A stretch of 64,000 bases of DNA from Fulvivirga ulvae (GTDB taxonomy: Bacteria; Bacteroidota; Bacteroidia; Cytophagales; Cyclobacteriaceae), in contig NZ_CP089981.1 in the NCBI RefSeq assembly GCF_021389975.1, forward strand, positions 6,101,501 through 6,165,500, given 5' to 3'. The notes under the pieces are model-generated. The model was not told the origin of the DNA, ran no database searches, and saw nothing but the letters and a program-made list of their open reading frames with translations. The stretch's first letter is position 1. Every line of letters begins with the position of its first letter. This document shows, piece after piece, positions 9,730 through 17,819 of this stretch. The position numbers were made by a program, and so were the translations under genes.

Positions 9730-10100
9730 TGAAATTCATCATTCAAACTATATTAATTGGAGTATTATGCTACGTAATCGGTCAATACCTGCCTTTCTGG
9801 TCTTTGGCAGCGGTAGCTTTTGTAATAGCAGCTCTTTTTAGACTGAGACCTTTTCCTTCATTTATGTCCGGCTTTTTGGCTGTTTTTGCTTTGTGGTCTT
9901 TTTTGGCTTATAGTATAGATCAGCAAACATCCTCTCTGCTGACCAATCGCGTTGCCCAGGTTTTTATGGGTATCCCTAATATTGCGCTTATCTTGATAAC
10001 GGGTTTTATCGGAGGACTTACAGGGGGATTTGGTGCAGCCTCCGGCACATTGTTCATTGACCTTACGCGGAAAAAGCGGGTACAAAAGTATTATTCATGA
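9729..10100 (+). CDS. Small integral membrane protein of unknown function
   Basis: The 123-aa protein has about four hydrophobic helices (roughly 1-20, 22-38, 44-62 and 80-105). A glycine-rich stretch ITGFIGGLTGGFGAASGT and a basic tail KKRVQKYYS follow. I do not recognise the family. Its ATG overlaps the stop of the penicillin acylase gene by one base, which suggests a functional link such as a membrane partner, but this is only context. It faces the phosphotransferase gene in a convergent arrangement. Confidence 0.75.
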   Translation: MKFIIQTILIGVLCYVIGQYLPFWSLAAVAFVIAALFRLRPFPSFMSGFLAVFALWSFLAYSIDQQTSSLLTNRVAQVFMGIPNIALILITGFIGGLTGGFGAASGTLFIDLTRKKRVQKYYS

Positions 10101-10145
10101 TATTGTGACAACCTTCTGGGAAAAATCATTCGGGAAGCTGCTGTT

Positions 10146-11144
10146 TTAGAAATTACAATAAAGCTTTTCCCAATCTTTAACCCAGCCAATCCATTTTTTA
10201 AGATGGGCGGCACCAAAGTAGGTATTCGAGAAATCATCAAAGTTTTCGTACTGAAAAGCAAGGTAGAAATTCCAGAACATAACACCCAGATAAGGGATAG
10301 CTTCCAGCTCTTCTTCGGATATATTTCTTAATTCCCTGTAACCGGAAACTGCGGTTTGAAATGCGGCATCTGCATCCTCCTTTTTCATGCCTTTGATCAC
10401 GGTATGGAAAAAATAATGCACCTGAAAGGTCATTAGGTCGTTGACGAGGTAACCTTTGCCACAAAAATCGTAATCAAAAACTGTCAGGTTATCATGTTCA
10501 TCAAAGTGAAAGTTTTTGGGTAGGTAATCATAATGGCAATACCCATAGCCAAACGATGCCGCATTGAAGCTTTCCAACTTTCGAATCACCCGTTCTGAAA
10601 TATCCACCAGATAATCATACCCCTCTGTAAAATCTTCAAAAGCCGGTTTAAATACTTTTAATGGCCGGTGTATAGTAGATTCTATGGTATAGCTGTTCCT
10701 GTCATAACTCAGGTCCAGGTCAGATGTTATATTATGGTTAAAAGCCATTTCCCTGCCGGTGATCCTGAGTTGTTCATCTGTAAAATCGTAATATACCTTA
10801 CCGGGAGCGAAAGAAAACAATACTCCATAACGCATGCCTTCCGCTGCCACAAACTCCTGGATTTGCTGGCCTTGCAAATCTTTTAATGGGTAGGATACTC
10901 TGGCTCCGTTGCCCTTCAGAATATTAAGCAGTTCAACTTCTGCCTTTATTTCATCGAGAGACCTGTGCATCTCCCTGTAAACTTTAAGGATAAATTTTTC
11001 CTGCCGGCTCTTTATAAGATATGTATCACTGACTCCCCTTAACAGGTATTTGCAGGAAGTTTGCCCCAACCCATAATGCTCACTTACAAATCCGTTTAGC
11101 GCAGAAGATGATAAAGTGGAATACTGGGTTGGGAAAATTTTCAT
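10146..11144 (-). CDS. Phosphotransferase of the APH/choline kinase-like superfamily
   Basis: This is a 332-aa kinase-like protein. It carries the catalytic loop CHYDYLPKNFHF (the HxDxxxxN pattern of aminoglycoside phosphotransferases) near residue 205. The metal-binding VFDYDFCGKG follows about 15 residues later. The N-lobe has FILKVYREMHRS as the likely nucleotide-binding lysine region. Members include homoserine kinase-like and choline/ethanolamine kinase-like enzymes as well as antibiotic kinases; the substrate cannot be decided here. It lies 27 nt downstream of the DUF4920 lipoprotein gene on the same strand. Confidence 0.85.
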   Translation of the reverse strand: MKIFPTQYSTLSSSALNGFVSEHYGLGQTSCKYLLRGVSDTYLIKSRQEKFILKVYREMHRSLDEIKAEVELLNILKGNGARVSYPLKDLQGQQIQEFVAAEGMRYGVLFSFAPGKVYYDFTDEQLRITGREMAFNHNITSDLDLSYDRNSYTIESTIHRPLKVFKPAFEDFTEGYDYLVDISERVIRKLESFNAASFGYGYCHYDYLPKNFHFDEHDNLTVFDYDFCGKGYLVNDLMTFQVHYFFHTVIKGMKKEDADAAFQTAVSGYRELRNISEEELEAIPYLGVMFWNFYLAFQYENFDDFSNTYFGAAHLKKWIGWVKDWEKLYCNF

Positions 11145-11171
11145 AGGTTCAAAAGAGTATTTGTACAGGAC

Positions 11172-11702
11172 TTATTCAGTGTCTTTAATAATTACTCCTG
11201 TAGCTACAAAAGTAATTTCATCTTTAGGCTCTGTAATGGCTGCAATTTCCTCTTCCGACTTTCCGGCATCTTTGGCAAAGTGCTTTAACGTTTCCACATC
11301 AGTGGTTACTTTCTTTGCAATACCTTCCATTACCACAGCCTTTCCTTCTGCTCCTTCTTTAGGCACGAAAAAGCCATAGTCCTTAAAGGTCACCCTCATT
11401 TCTTCTTCACCGGGTACTTCTACTTTCATCCAGCAGCCTTTCATTTTACAGGTGGCAAGTATTTCACTCGAAACTTTGACCTGTAATGAATCTACACCGT
11501 CCATTTTGGCTAATAGTTCTTCTGCTGATATGGCACCTTCCTCAGTGATTTCTTCACCATAATTGCCGACAACGGCTGGCTCTTCAGTAACTGTACTTAC
11601 TACTTCTTCCTGCGGCTTTTCTTCGGCGCTCTGTTCATTTTGATTTCCTCCACAGGCTGCCATTATGAGGCAAACGGAAGCTATTACTAATACTTTTTTC
11701 AT
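11172..11702 (-). CDS. DUF4920-type lipoprotein
   Basis: The 176-aa protein has a lipoprotein signal with lipobox MAAC (Cys17). A Glu-rich low-complexity linker follows, then a C-terminal domain that I recognise as DUF4920 from TCKMKGCWMKV and KDYGFFVPKEGAEGK. The family is found in Bacteroidota and resembles an OB-fold-like periplasmic domain; the CKMKGCW pair of cysteines could bind a metal or form a disulfide. Its molecular role is not known. It is divergent from the DUF922 gene, and the phosphotransferase follows it. Confidence 0.8.
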   Translation of the reverse strand: MKKVLVIASVCLIMAACGGNQNEQSAEEKPQEEVVSTVTEEPAVVGNYGEEITEEGAISAEELLAKMDGVDSLQVKVSSEILATCKMKGCWMKVEVPGEEEMRVTFKDYGFFVPKEGAEGKAVVMEGIAKKVTTDVETLKHFAKDAGKSEEEIAAITEPKDEITFVATGVIIKDTE

Positions 11703-11806
11703 TTTTTTATGTTCTTTAAATGTTCTTGGTTGTCCTCAAAAATAGAATAAAATCAGTATAAATGAATCCCTCATGAACTGCAAGGCATGAATTTTGGTTT
11801 TGATCA

Positions 11807-12379
11807 ATGATTATGGTCAAAGCGATATTTTCTACTATTCTGATTTCAGCGTTTTATTATGCTCAGGCTCAACCTCATGGGGAAAATCATGATTCACAAT
11901 CAGATTATATTGAGTGGACAGCTCATTATAATTTAGGTTGGAATGATTTTCAGGGAAAGCCCGGCCTTGAAGCTATTGGAGATGCTGGTACGGCTGTTGC
12001 TATTAAAGCAAAGCCATATATGGTGAAAAACAAAATCTCTTACCATGTGCGCGCACTGTTTATCAAAACAAAGTCCTGGTATCGTGACCAGTCTCCTGCT
12101 CTGCTTGCGCATGAACAATTGCATTGTGACATCGCAGAATTGTATGCCAGAAAAGCCAGGAAGAAGATCATGGAACTGTCACTGGCAGGAGTAAAAGACC
12201 TCAAGATGTATAACCAGGAAATACAAAAAATCCTTAATGAAAGCAATGCTGCTGACCAAAGGTATGATACTGAAACACTTCATGGAGCAATGGTTAAAAA
12301 GCAGAAAGAATGGGCAGATCAGGTAAAGGCCGAGCTACAGTCGCTGCAGCAATTTAAAGATCAGTACATCGACATATAA
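11807..12379 (+). CDS. DUF922 domain secreted protein, metalloprotease-like
   Basis: This 190-aa protein has an N-terminal signal peptide (about 1-21). A DUF922-like core begins with HYNLGWNDFQGKP. The stretch LLAHEQLHCDIAELYA contains an HExxH motif (His102-Glu-Gln-Leu-His106), the usual zinc ligands and catalytic Glu of metallopeptidases, and the family is described as putative secreted zinc proteases. Activity is inferred. There are two in-frame ATGs (11807 and 11813); either gives a valid signal peptide. It stands alone between divergent and convergent neighbours. Confidence 0.82.
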   Translation: MIMVKAIFSTILISAFYYAQAQPHGENHDSQSDYIEWTAHYNLGWNDFQGKPGLEAIGDAGTAVAIKAKPYMVKNKISYHVRALFIKTKSWYRDQSPALLAHEQLHCDIAELYARKARKKIMELSLAGVKDLKMYNQEIQKILNESNAADQRYDTETLHGAMVKKQKEWADQVKAELQSLQQFKDQYIDI

Positions 12380-12410
12380 ATCGGCCTTCTGATAATTTAC
12401 TATCCATTCA

Positions 12411-13829
12411 TTAGTCTCTTAGACCTACCGCAGTTTCCCGGATAATATCCCATGAGCACATTACATCCTCCTCTGTAACATGAGTTTGGCCTGCCACCAG
12501 CCTCAGTACCATATTATCCCCTATTTTAGTATGTGTAAGGTACATTTTACCAGATGCATTGAGTGCGTCCATTAATTGTTTATTGAGGTGGTTCAGTGTT
12601 TCAACCTCCTCCTCCCCATCCGGTTTGTAACGGAAGCATACAAGGTTTAATGAAGTGGTAAATTCTTCAAAATCTTTATGTTCCCTGATTTTTTCTGAAA
12701 GCTTTTCGGCTATACGGATATGGTTCCTCAGGATTGTCTTCATTTCTTCTACACCATAGCTTCTGATCACGAACCACAACTTCAAACTTCGGAATCGTCT
12801 GCCTAGCTGAATACCCCAATCTCTATAATCTTTAACCGCACCAGTGGTGTTGGTTTTTAGATATTCAGGAAGGATGCTAAAGGTTTTCACCAAAGCCTGC
12901 TCGTCTTTAACAAAGTAAGCTGAACAATCAAAATTGGTCATGAGCCATTTGTGAGGGTTAAACACAAAACTATCGGCATCCTCAATACCTTCAATCATCC
13001 AGCGGTATTCTTCAAGTATCAGAGCTGAGCCTGCATACGCTGCGTCTACATGAAGCCATACGCCATGGTCACTGCAAACTTTTACTATTGCCGCGAGTGG
13101 ATCTATGGCTACCGTACCTGTACTGCCAATAGCCGCAACCACGGCCAGAGGTTGATAGCCCTTTTTAATATCCTCCTCTATGGCCTGCTTAAGTAAAGCA
13201 GGTTTTAACGCCATTTTCTCATCTACCCCAATTTTGACCAGGTTGTGCTTGCCAAGCCCCATGATTTTAACTGCCTTTTCAACGGAAGAGTGTGTTTCTT
13301 CTGAGCAGTAAACACGCATAGGCCTGTTATTGAAAAGGCCATTGCTGTTCGGTTCATAATCATTTAGTTTTTCCCTGGCTGAAATCAATGCACAAAGTGT
13401 GGCGGTAGAAGCAGTATCCTGAATAACCCCTGTAAAAGCAGCCGGCAGTCCAAGCATGTCCCTTAGCCAGATCATCACCTTTTCTTCCAGTTCGGCAGCG
13501 GCCGGTGAGGTATCCCATATCATACATTGAGATCCCAGCGCAGAGGCCAGCATATCTCCTAGTAGTGACGGGAAACTGGCATTAGCAGGAAAATAAGCAT
13601 AAAAGTTCGGACTCTGCCAATGGGTTATACCTGGCATAATGATCTCCTTAAAGTCCTGAAAAATTCGTTCCATTGGCTCCCCTTGCACAGGTGCACTATC
13701 GGCTATTTGCTCGAAAATCTCCCCGGGCTGCACCTGAGACTTCACCGGATAGTCACGAATATTTTCATAGTACGACGCTATCCAATCGACCATAGCATGG
13801 CCATGCTTTTTAAATTCCTCTATATTCAT
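12411..13829 (-). CDS. Pyridoxal-phosphate-dependent aromatic amino acid decarboxylase
   Basis: This is a 472-aa group II decarboxylase of the aromatic-L-amino-acid/tyrosine/histidine decarboxylase family. Landmarks are WQSPNFYAYFPANASFP near 71-87, the cofactor-stacking His in EETHSSVEKA (His180), VDAAYAGS (Asp262) and the Schiff-base lysine in FNPHKWLMTNFD (Lys294). Full length is close to that of eukaryotic AADC, of which it is a clear homologue. It converts an aromatic amino acid (for instance tyrosine, DOPA or tryptophan) to the amine plus CO2; the exact substrate cannot be read. No transporter is adjacent, so an acid-stress antiport system is not supported. Confidence 0.93.
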   Translation of the reverse strand: MNIEEFKKHGHAMVDWIASYYENIRDYPVKSQVQPGEIFEQIADSAPVQGEPMERIFQDFKEIIMPGITHWQSPNFYAYFPANASFPSLLGDMLASALGSQCMIWDTSPAAAELEEKVMIWLRDMLGLPAAFTGVIQDTASTATLCALISAREKLNDYEPNSNGLFNNRPMRVYCSEETHSSVEKAVKIMGLGKHNLVKIGVDEKMALKPALLKQAIEEDIKKGYQPLAVVAAIGSTGTVAIDPLAAIVKVCSDHGVWLHVDAAYAGSALILEEYRWMIEGIEDADSFVFNPHKWLMTNFDCSAYFVKDEQALVKTFSILPEYLKTNTTGAVKDYRDWGIQLGRRFRSLKLWFVIRSYGVEEMKTILRNHIRIAEKLSEKIREHKDFEEFTTSLNLVCFRYKPDGEEEVETLNHLNKQLMDALNASGKMYLTHTKIGDNMVLRLVAGQTHVTEEDVMCSWDIIRETAVGLRD

Positions 13830-13830
13830 T

Positions 13831-13895
13831 CCGTTTACTATCTCTGTTCATAATTCACCGTTTACCGATTACCTATCTGCTGATCACCGTTTACC
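13831..13895. repeat. Three iterated CCGTTTAC copies in the decarboxylase/M28 gap
   Basis: The octamer CCGTTTAC begins at 13831, 13858 and 13887; the last two belong to an 11-base identity, CACCGTTTACC. The intervals are 27 and 29 bp. The third copy overlaps the 3' end of the M28 peptidase gene. The sequence between them is made of related pieces (CGATTACC, TGATCACC), as in degenerate intergenic repeats. A role as operator or as a decayed repeat element cannot be decided. Confidence 0.55.
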
Positions 13896-15375
13896 TGTCC
13901 CCATACAACTCCTGCCCTGCTTCATAATACTTATCTCCTTCTACCCAAACCGGGGTTTCTTCATCATTGGCTATTTTTCTGCAGGAGAGCACATATGCTC
14001 TAAAAAATTTGAGAAGGTAGTCGTAGTTCAGCGTTTCCGGGTTATCGGTTACCTGATGGTAGTACTTAAACAGCTCTTTATCAAAAGCGGTGAAACCAAG
14101 GCTAAAGGTTGGGGCGGGAATTCCTTTGGCTGCAAAGTGAACATTGTCGGAGCGATCGAAAAGATTTTGCTCAGGCGCTGGGTCATCTATGGCGGTAAGG
14201 CCTATTGCACTGCACGCGTCTTTGATATTTTGCGAAGCTGTAGTCCGCTCAAGGCCTACTATAGTGGCTTTAGTAGTGTCATTGTAGGAGGCATTGTCAC
14301 TGTTGAAGCAATAAACTGCTTGCTTTAAAGGTACTAACGGATGTTCCACATACCATTTACTTCCCAAAAGGCCTTTCTCTTCTGCTGTAAACAATATGAA
14401 CAGGGCAGATCTCTTAGTTGGGTATTTAGCTATGTTTTCCGCAGCACTTAGTACGGTAACTGTACCTACAGCATTGTCTCGTGCCCCATTGAAAATTGAA
14501 TCCAATTCTGCATTAGGCTTGCCAACACCTACATGGTCATAGTGTGCTGAGTAAATAATATATTCATTTTTAAGCTTGGGGTCAGTGCCTTCCACTATTC
14601 CTACTACATTCCGGGAGGTTAGTTTGTTATTGTCAATACCACTGATCACCAATCCCGTCGATACTTCGGTCCCTTTCTCCAGCTCGTCTAAAAGATTGTG
14701 ATTGGAATCTACCCAAAGGTGTACCGGCCCTCCCACTGGTTCATTCTTATCCCTCAGGGTCATTTTATCATGACTGAGGTATCCTTTAACTGAACTCCAG
14801 TATTGTGCATCGTAATCGTGAACTTCTATGAGTGCAATGGCTCCGGCAGCCTGGGCAAACCCTCTTTTTTGTAAAGAGAGCTTAAAGAGGCTTCCCTGGT
14901 CTGTCTGATCCGGCGCCCCGGCTTTGGCCAATATGATTTTTCCTTTTACATCGGTCCCTTCGTAATCATTAGACATACCATAGTTAAGGTATACAGCCTG
15001 GGTTTCCTTTTCGATATTTTCCGCATTGAATATTGCTACTTGCTGACCGGAAAAGTCCTTCTCTGAAATAGTAACCTTTATTTTGTTGGGCAACGAGGCC
15101 TGCTTTAAAAGCACCTGTTGAAAATAACCATTATCCGCTCCGGGAACCGGCTTAACGCCATATCTTTTAAACTCTGTCGCAATATAATCTGCAGCCTTTT
15201 CTATTCCAGGCGTTCCCACTTCCCTGCCCCGCAACTCGTCAGAGGCCAGGTAAAAAATATGGGATTTGATTTCTTCTTTTTCAACAGTGGCTTTTGCCTT
15301 TTCAAGGTCAGAGGATTGCGCCAGAGATAAATGGCATATGAATAAAGCCGAAAGAATTAAAATGTTTTTTCTCAT
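13891..15375 (-). CDS. M28 family metallopeptidase, secreted
   Basis: The 494-aa protein starts with a signal peptide (RKNILILSALFICHLSLAQS). A protease-associated-type insertion is at about 100-240. The M28 catalytic domain has metal-ligand motifs AHYDHVGVG, GARDNAVGT and FTAEEKGLLGSKW, with further ligand Asp in FNSDNASY and His near the C-terminus. Such enzymes are co-catalytic zinc aminopeptidases. An in-frame ATG at 15420 would add 15 residues but sits inside an inverted repeat, so the ATG at 15375 directly before the signal peptide is preferred. It is on the same strand as the sugar-transporter gene but separated by a hairpin. Confidence 0.92.
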   Translation of the reverse strand: MRKNILILSALFICHLSLAQSSDLEKAKATVEKEEIKSHIFYLASDELRGREVGTPGIEKAADYIATEFKRYGVKPVPGADNGYFQQVLLKQASLPNKIKVTISEKDFSGQQVAIFNAENIEKETQAVYLNYGMSNDYEGTDVKGKIILAKAGAPDQTDQGSLFKLSLQKRGFAQAAGAIALIEVHDYDAQYWSSVKGYLSHDKMTLRDKNEPVGGPVHLWVDSNHNLLDELEKGTEVSTGLVISGIDNNKLTSRNVVGIVEGTDPKLKNEYIIYSAHYDHVGVGKPNAELDSIFNGARDNAVGTVTVLSAAENIAKYPTKRSALFILFTAEEKGLLGSKWYVEHPLVPLKQAVYCFNSDNASYNDTTKATIVGLERTTASQNIKDACSAIGLTAIDDPAPEQNLFDRSDNVHFAAKGIPAPTFSLGFTAFDKELFKYYHQVTDNPETLNYDYLLKFFRAYVLSCRKIANDEETPVWVEGDKYYEAGQELYGDR

Positions 15376-15400
15376 GCTGGTTGTATTAGGTGTGCTTAAA

Positions 15401-15444
15401 GTTAGGAGAAAACTTGTCATTTCATAAACAAGATTTCTCCTAAC
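15401..15444 (-). terminator. Hairpin after the sugar transporter gene
   Basis: Two 17-nt arms (15401-15417 and 15428-15444) pair with one mismatch around a 10-nt loop. The hairpin lies 30 nt after the stop of the symporter gene and before the M28 gene. It is followed on the minus strand by CTTTAAGC only, so the U-tract is weak. It probably ends or attenuates the beta-glucan operon transcript. Confidence 0.55.
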
Positions 15445-15473
15445 GTTTAATAACCAGCATTAGCGAAGGCAAA

Positions 15474-16904
15474 TTACTTTTCCTCTTTCAACCAGAGGCC
15501 GTCCATTTCTTCGAGGGTTTTTCCTTTTGTTTCCGGGATCATTTTCCAGGTAAACAGTATGGTTACAACACAAAGTGCAGCGAATATAAAATACGGCAGT
15601 GCGCCATTAAATACTTCTTTATTTACTCCACTTCCATTGATTACCGGGAATGTATTGGCTACAATGGCATTGAACAACCATTGTGCTGCAACGGCTATCG
15701 ACATAGCTGCACTTCTTACTTTATTAGGGAATATTTCTGACAGTAGTACCCAGGTAACAGGCCCCATTGACAAAGCGAAAGAACCAATAAAGGTCAACAT
15801 TCCAATAAGGGATATTAAGCCAAGTTGGTTGAGGTAAATAGATACCCCTAACGTTCCTATTCCGAGGAACATACCGATGGTACCCATAATCAAAAGTGGT
15901 TTTCTTCCCCATTTATCTACCTGATAAATGGCGACAAAAGTAAACAGGAGATTAACACCACCTAACAGTATTTGTTGCTTAAGAGCATCTTCGGGTCCAT
16001 ACCCTAAAGCGTTGCTGAATATTTCGGCACCATAATAGAGTATGGCATTGATCCCCGTTACTTGTTGAAGTATAGAAAGGGTTATTCCTATAATAAGCAC
16101 TATACGCATGCTTGGAGAGAATACAGACACTTTCTCTACCTGAGTTTCCCTATACAGAGATTCTTTGATTTCCCTATACTCACGCTCTGCCTCACTGGAA
16201 GAGGTTGTAACTTTGGCAAGTACTTTCTTTGCTTCCTCTTCTCTACCTTTCATCATCAACCAGCGAGGTGAATGAGGCACAAAGAATAACAGGATGAAGA
16301 AAGCAAGTGCCGGCACGAGCTCAGACCAGAACATGACCCTCCAGCCGGTTTTAACATTATAGTCATGCAGTGCTTCCAGTTCACCAGGGCTCAAGGCAGA
16401 GTTATCTCCACCTCCGATAAAATAGGTAGCCAGAAATACAACAAAAAAACCTATAACAATAGCCAATTGATAGTAGGAAACCAGTCTGCCCCGCTCTTTT
16501 GGTGGAGCCACCTCTGCAATGTACATAGGAGCTGTCATTGAGGCTATACCTACACCTATACCACCTATAATTCTAAAGATAGCCAGCACGGTAAGCGACT
16601 CAGGAATACCGGAGCCCCAGGCAGAAATGGCAAATAGAAATCCTGAAAATATCAGTGAGTATTTACGACTGAACTTTGAGCTTAAAAAGCCCGCCATTAA
16701 TGCCCCAACAAGGCAGCCGTACAGGGCACTGCTCACGGCCCATCCCTGCTCTCCTTCGGTAAAAGAAAAATATTCTGTAAAATAAAGTTGTGAACCACCA
16801 ATTACACCGGTGTCGTATCCAAACAAAAGGCCACCAAGGGTAGCCACTACAGTAATTCCAAGGATGAACCTTTTGGAGTTTCCCGTACTTTCGATTTCAT
16901 TCAT
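15474..16904 (-). CDS. Sugar porter family MFS transporter (sugar:H+ symporter)
   Basis: This 476-aa permease belongs to the XylE/GalP/GLUT sugar porter family, with 12 predicted membrane segments. Family signatures are GGLLFGYDTGVIGGSQLYF in TM1, the GVGIASMTAPMYIAEVAPPK loop, SPRWLMMKGREEE after TM6, QQVTGINAILYYG in TM7 and PETKGKTLEEMD at the C-terminus. It imports a monosaccharide, most simply glucose released from beta-glucan by the upstream GH3 and GH16 enzymes. It is the last gene of the minus-strand glucan locus, 86 nt behind a GH16 gene. Confidence 0.93.
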   Translation of the reverse strand: MNEIESTGNSKRFILGITVVATLGGLLFGYDTGVIGGSQLYFTEYFSFTEGEQGWAVSSALYGCLVGALMAGFLSSKFSRKYSLIFSGFLFAISAWGSGIPESLTVLAIFRIIGGIGVGIASMTAPMYIAEVAPPKERGRLVSYYQLAIVIGFFVVFLATYFIGGGDNSALSPGELEALHDYNVKTGWRVMFWSELVPALAFFILLFFVPHSPRWLMMKGREEEAKKVLAKVTTSSSEAEREYREIKESLYRETQVEKVSVFSPSMRIVLIIGITLSILQQVTGINAILYYGAEIFSNALGYGPEDALKQQILLGGVNLLFTFVAIYQVDKWGRKPLLIMGTIGMFLGIGTLGVSIYLNQLGLISLIGMLTFIGSFALSMGPVTWVLLSEIFPNKVRSAAMSIAVAAQWLFNAIVANTFPVINGSGVNKEVFNGALPYFIFAALCVVTILFTWKMIPETKGKTLEEMDGLWLKEEK

Positions 16905-16935
16905 GCTGATAATGTTTCTTTTGGTTAGTTGATTT

Positions 16936-16945
16936 CAAACGTTTG
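16936..16945. promoter_or_regulatory. Perfect CAAACGTTTG dyad upstream of the sugar transporter
   Basis: A 10-bp perfect palindrome lies 31-41 nt before the symporter start, in the 86-nt gap behind the GH16 gene. An AAACGTTT core is the kind of centre found in LacI/GalR-family operators. The right half also resembles a -7 box (AACGTTTG). No LacI gene is present in the window, so the regulator is unknown. Confidence 0.4.
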
Positions 16946-16990
16946 CAAAAACTTTTGAGAGGAATATGAAGTTGATTAAACGTGCGCCCA

Positions 16991-17815
16991 TCAGTGGTTG
17001 ACAGGCTTTTTTTCTGTCGCATAATTCGCTTCATGGACTCGAATATAATCAATTTCCAGTCTTTGAGGCCATATTTTTTCATCAATTCCATATTTGCCTC
17101 CCCAGTCTCCACCTACCGCAAGGTTAAATATGATATGGAACTGCTGATCAAAAGGCCAGCCTTCTCGTCCTTCCCCTTTGTTCTCAATAGTGTAATATTT
17201 GTCTCCGTCTACATACCAACTGATGTGCTCCGGCCCCCAGTCTATGGCATAGGTATGAAAGTTTTCATGCAGGTCATCAACATAGATGCTATCGGACTTT
17301 TGGGTACCAATACGGTGGTTATATTTTTTAGTATGAATCGTGCCGTAAACCATTCCCTGATTATACCCGACATGCTCCATAATATCTATTTCACCATCCA
17401 TTGGCCAGTCAAGCGGACGATCTAACGTAGGGAGCATCCAAATGGCCGGCCACGTGCCTTTGCCGTAGGGTAATTTTGCCCTGATTTCAATGTAGCCATA
17501 TTGCCAGTCGCCCTTACCTGTACTCACCACCTTGGAAGAGGTGTAGCCATAAGATTTTCCCTCCACCTTATGGGCTTCAATGATTAGCCTGCCATTCGTC
17601 ACCCTTACATTTTCAGGGTTGTCTGTATAGAATTGTAATTCATTATTACCCCATCCGCAGATATGAGGACAGCCATCTCCAAGTTCGAAACCCCACATGG
17701 TAGAATCAGGTGCCCCCTCATAGTTGAACTCATCGCTCCAAACTAACTGCCGTTCCTGCGATTTAGCCAGTATTGCCATGCTTAAAAGCAACACGGTTAA
17801 TATTATCTTTTTCAT
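16991..17815 (-). CDS. Glycoside hydrolase family 16 beta-glucanase (laminarinase-like)
   Basis: This is a secreted 274-aa endo-beta-glucanase. The signal peptide is about residues 1-19 (ending in AKSQ). The GH16 catalytic strand reads MDGEIDIMEHVGY, with nucleophile Glu142, Asp144 and acid/base Glu147. CGWGNNELQFYT and GTWPAIWMLP are the usual flanking subsite motifs of the bacterial laminarinase/lichenase branch. The extra residue in the EIDIMEH pattern is typical of laminarinases. It lacks any accessory domain. It follows the GH3 gene with a 4-nt gap and probably makes oligosaccharides for it. Confidence 0.94.
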   Translation of the reverse strand: MKKIILTVLLLSMAILAKSQERQLVWSDEFNYEGAPDSTMWGFELGDGCPHICGWGNNELQFYTDNPENVRVTNGRLIIEAHKVEGKSYGYTSSKVVSTGKGDWQYGYIEIRAKLPYGKGTWPAIWMLPTLDRPLDWPMDGEIDIMEHVGYNQGMVYGTIHTKKYNHRIGTQKSDSIYVDDLHENFHTYAIDWGPEHISWYVDGDKYYTIENKGEGREGWPFDQQFHIIFNLAVGGDWGGKYGIDEKIWPQRLEIDYIRVHEANYATEKKPVNH

Positions 17816-17819
17816 AAAT

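Noticed and set aside
12411..13829. Decarboxylase considered as part of an acid-resistance system
   Set aside because: No amino acid/amine antiporter gene is adjacent.
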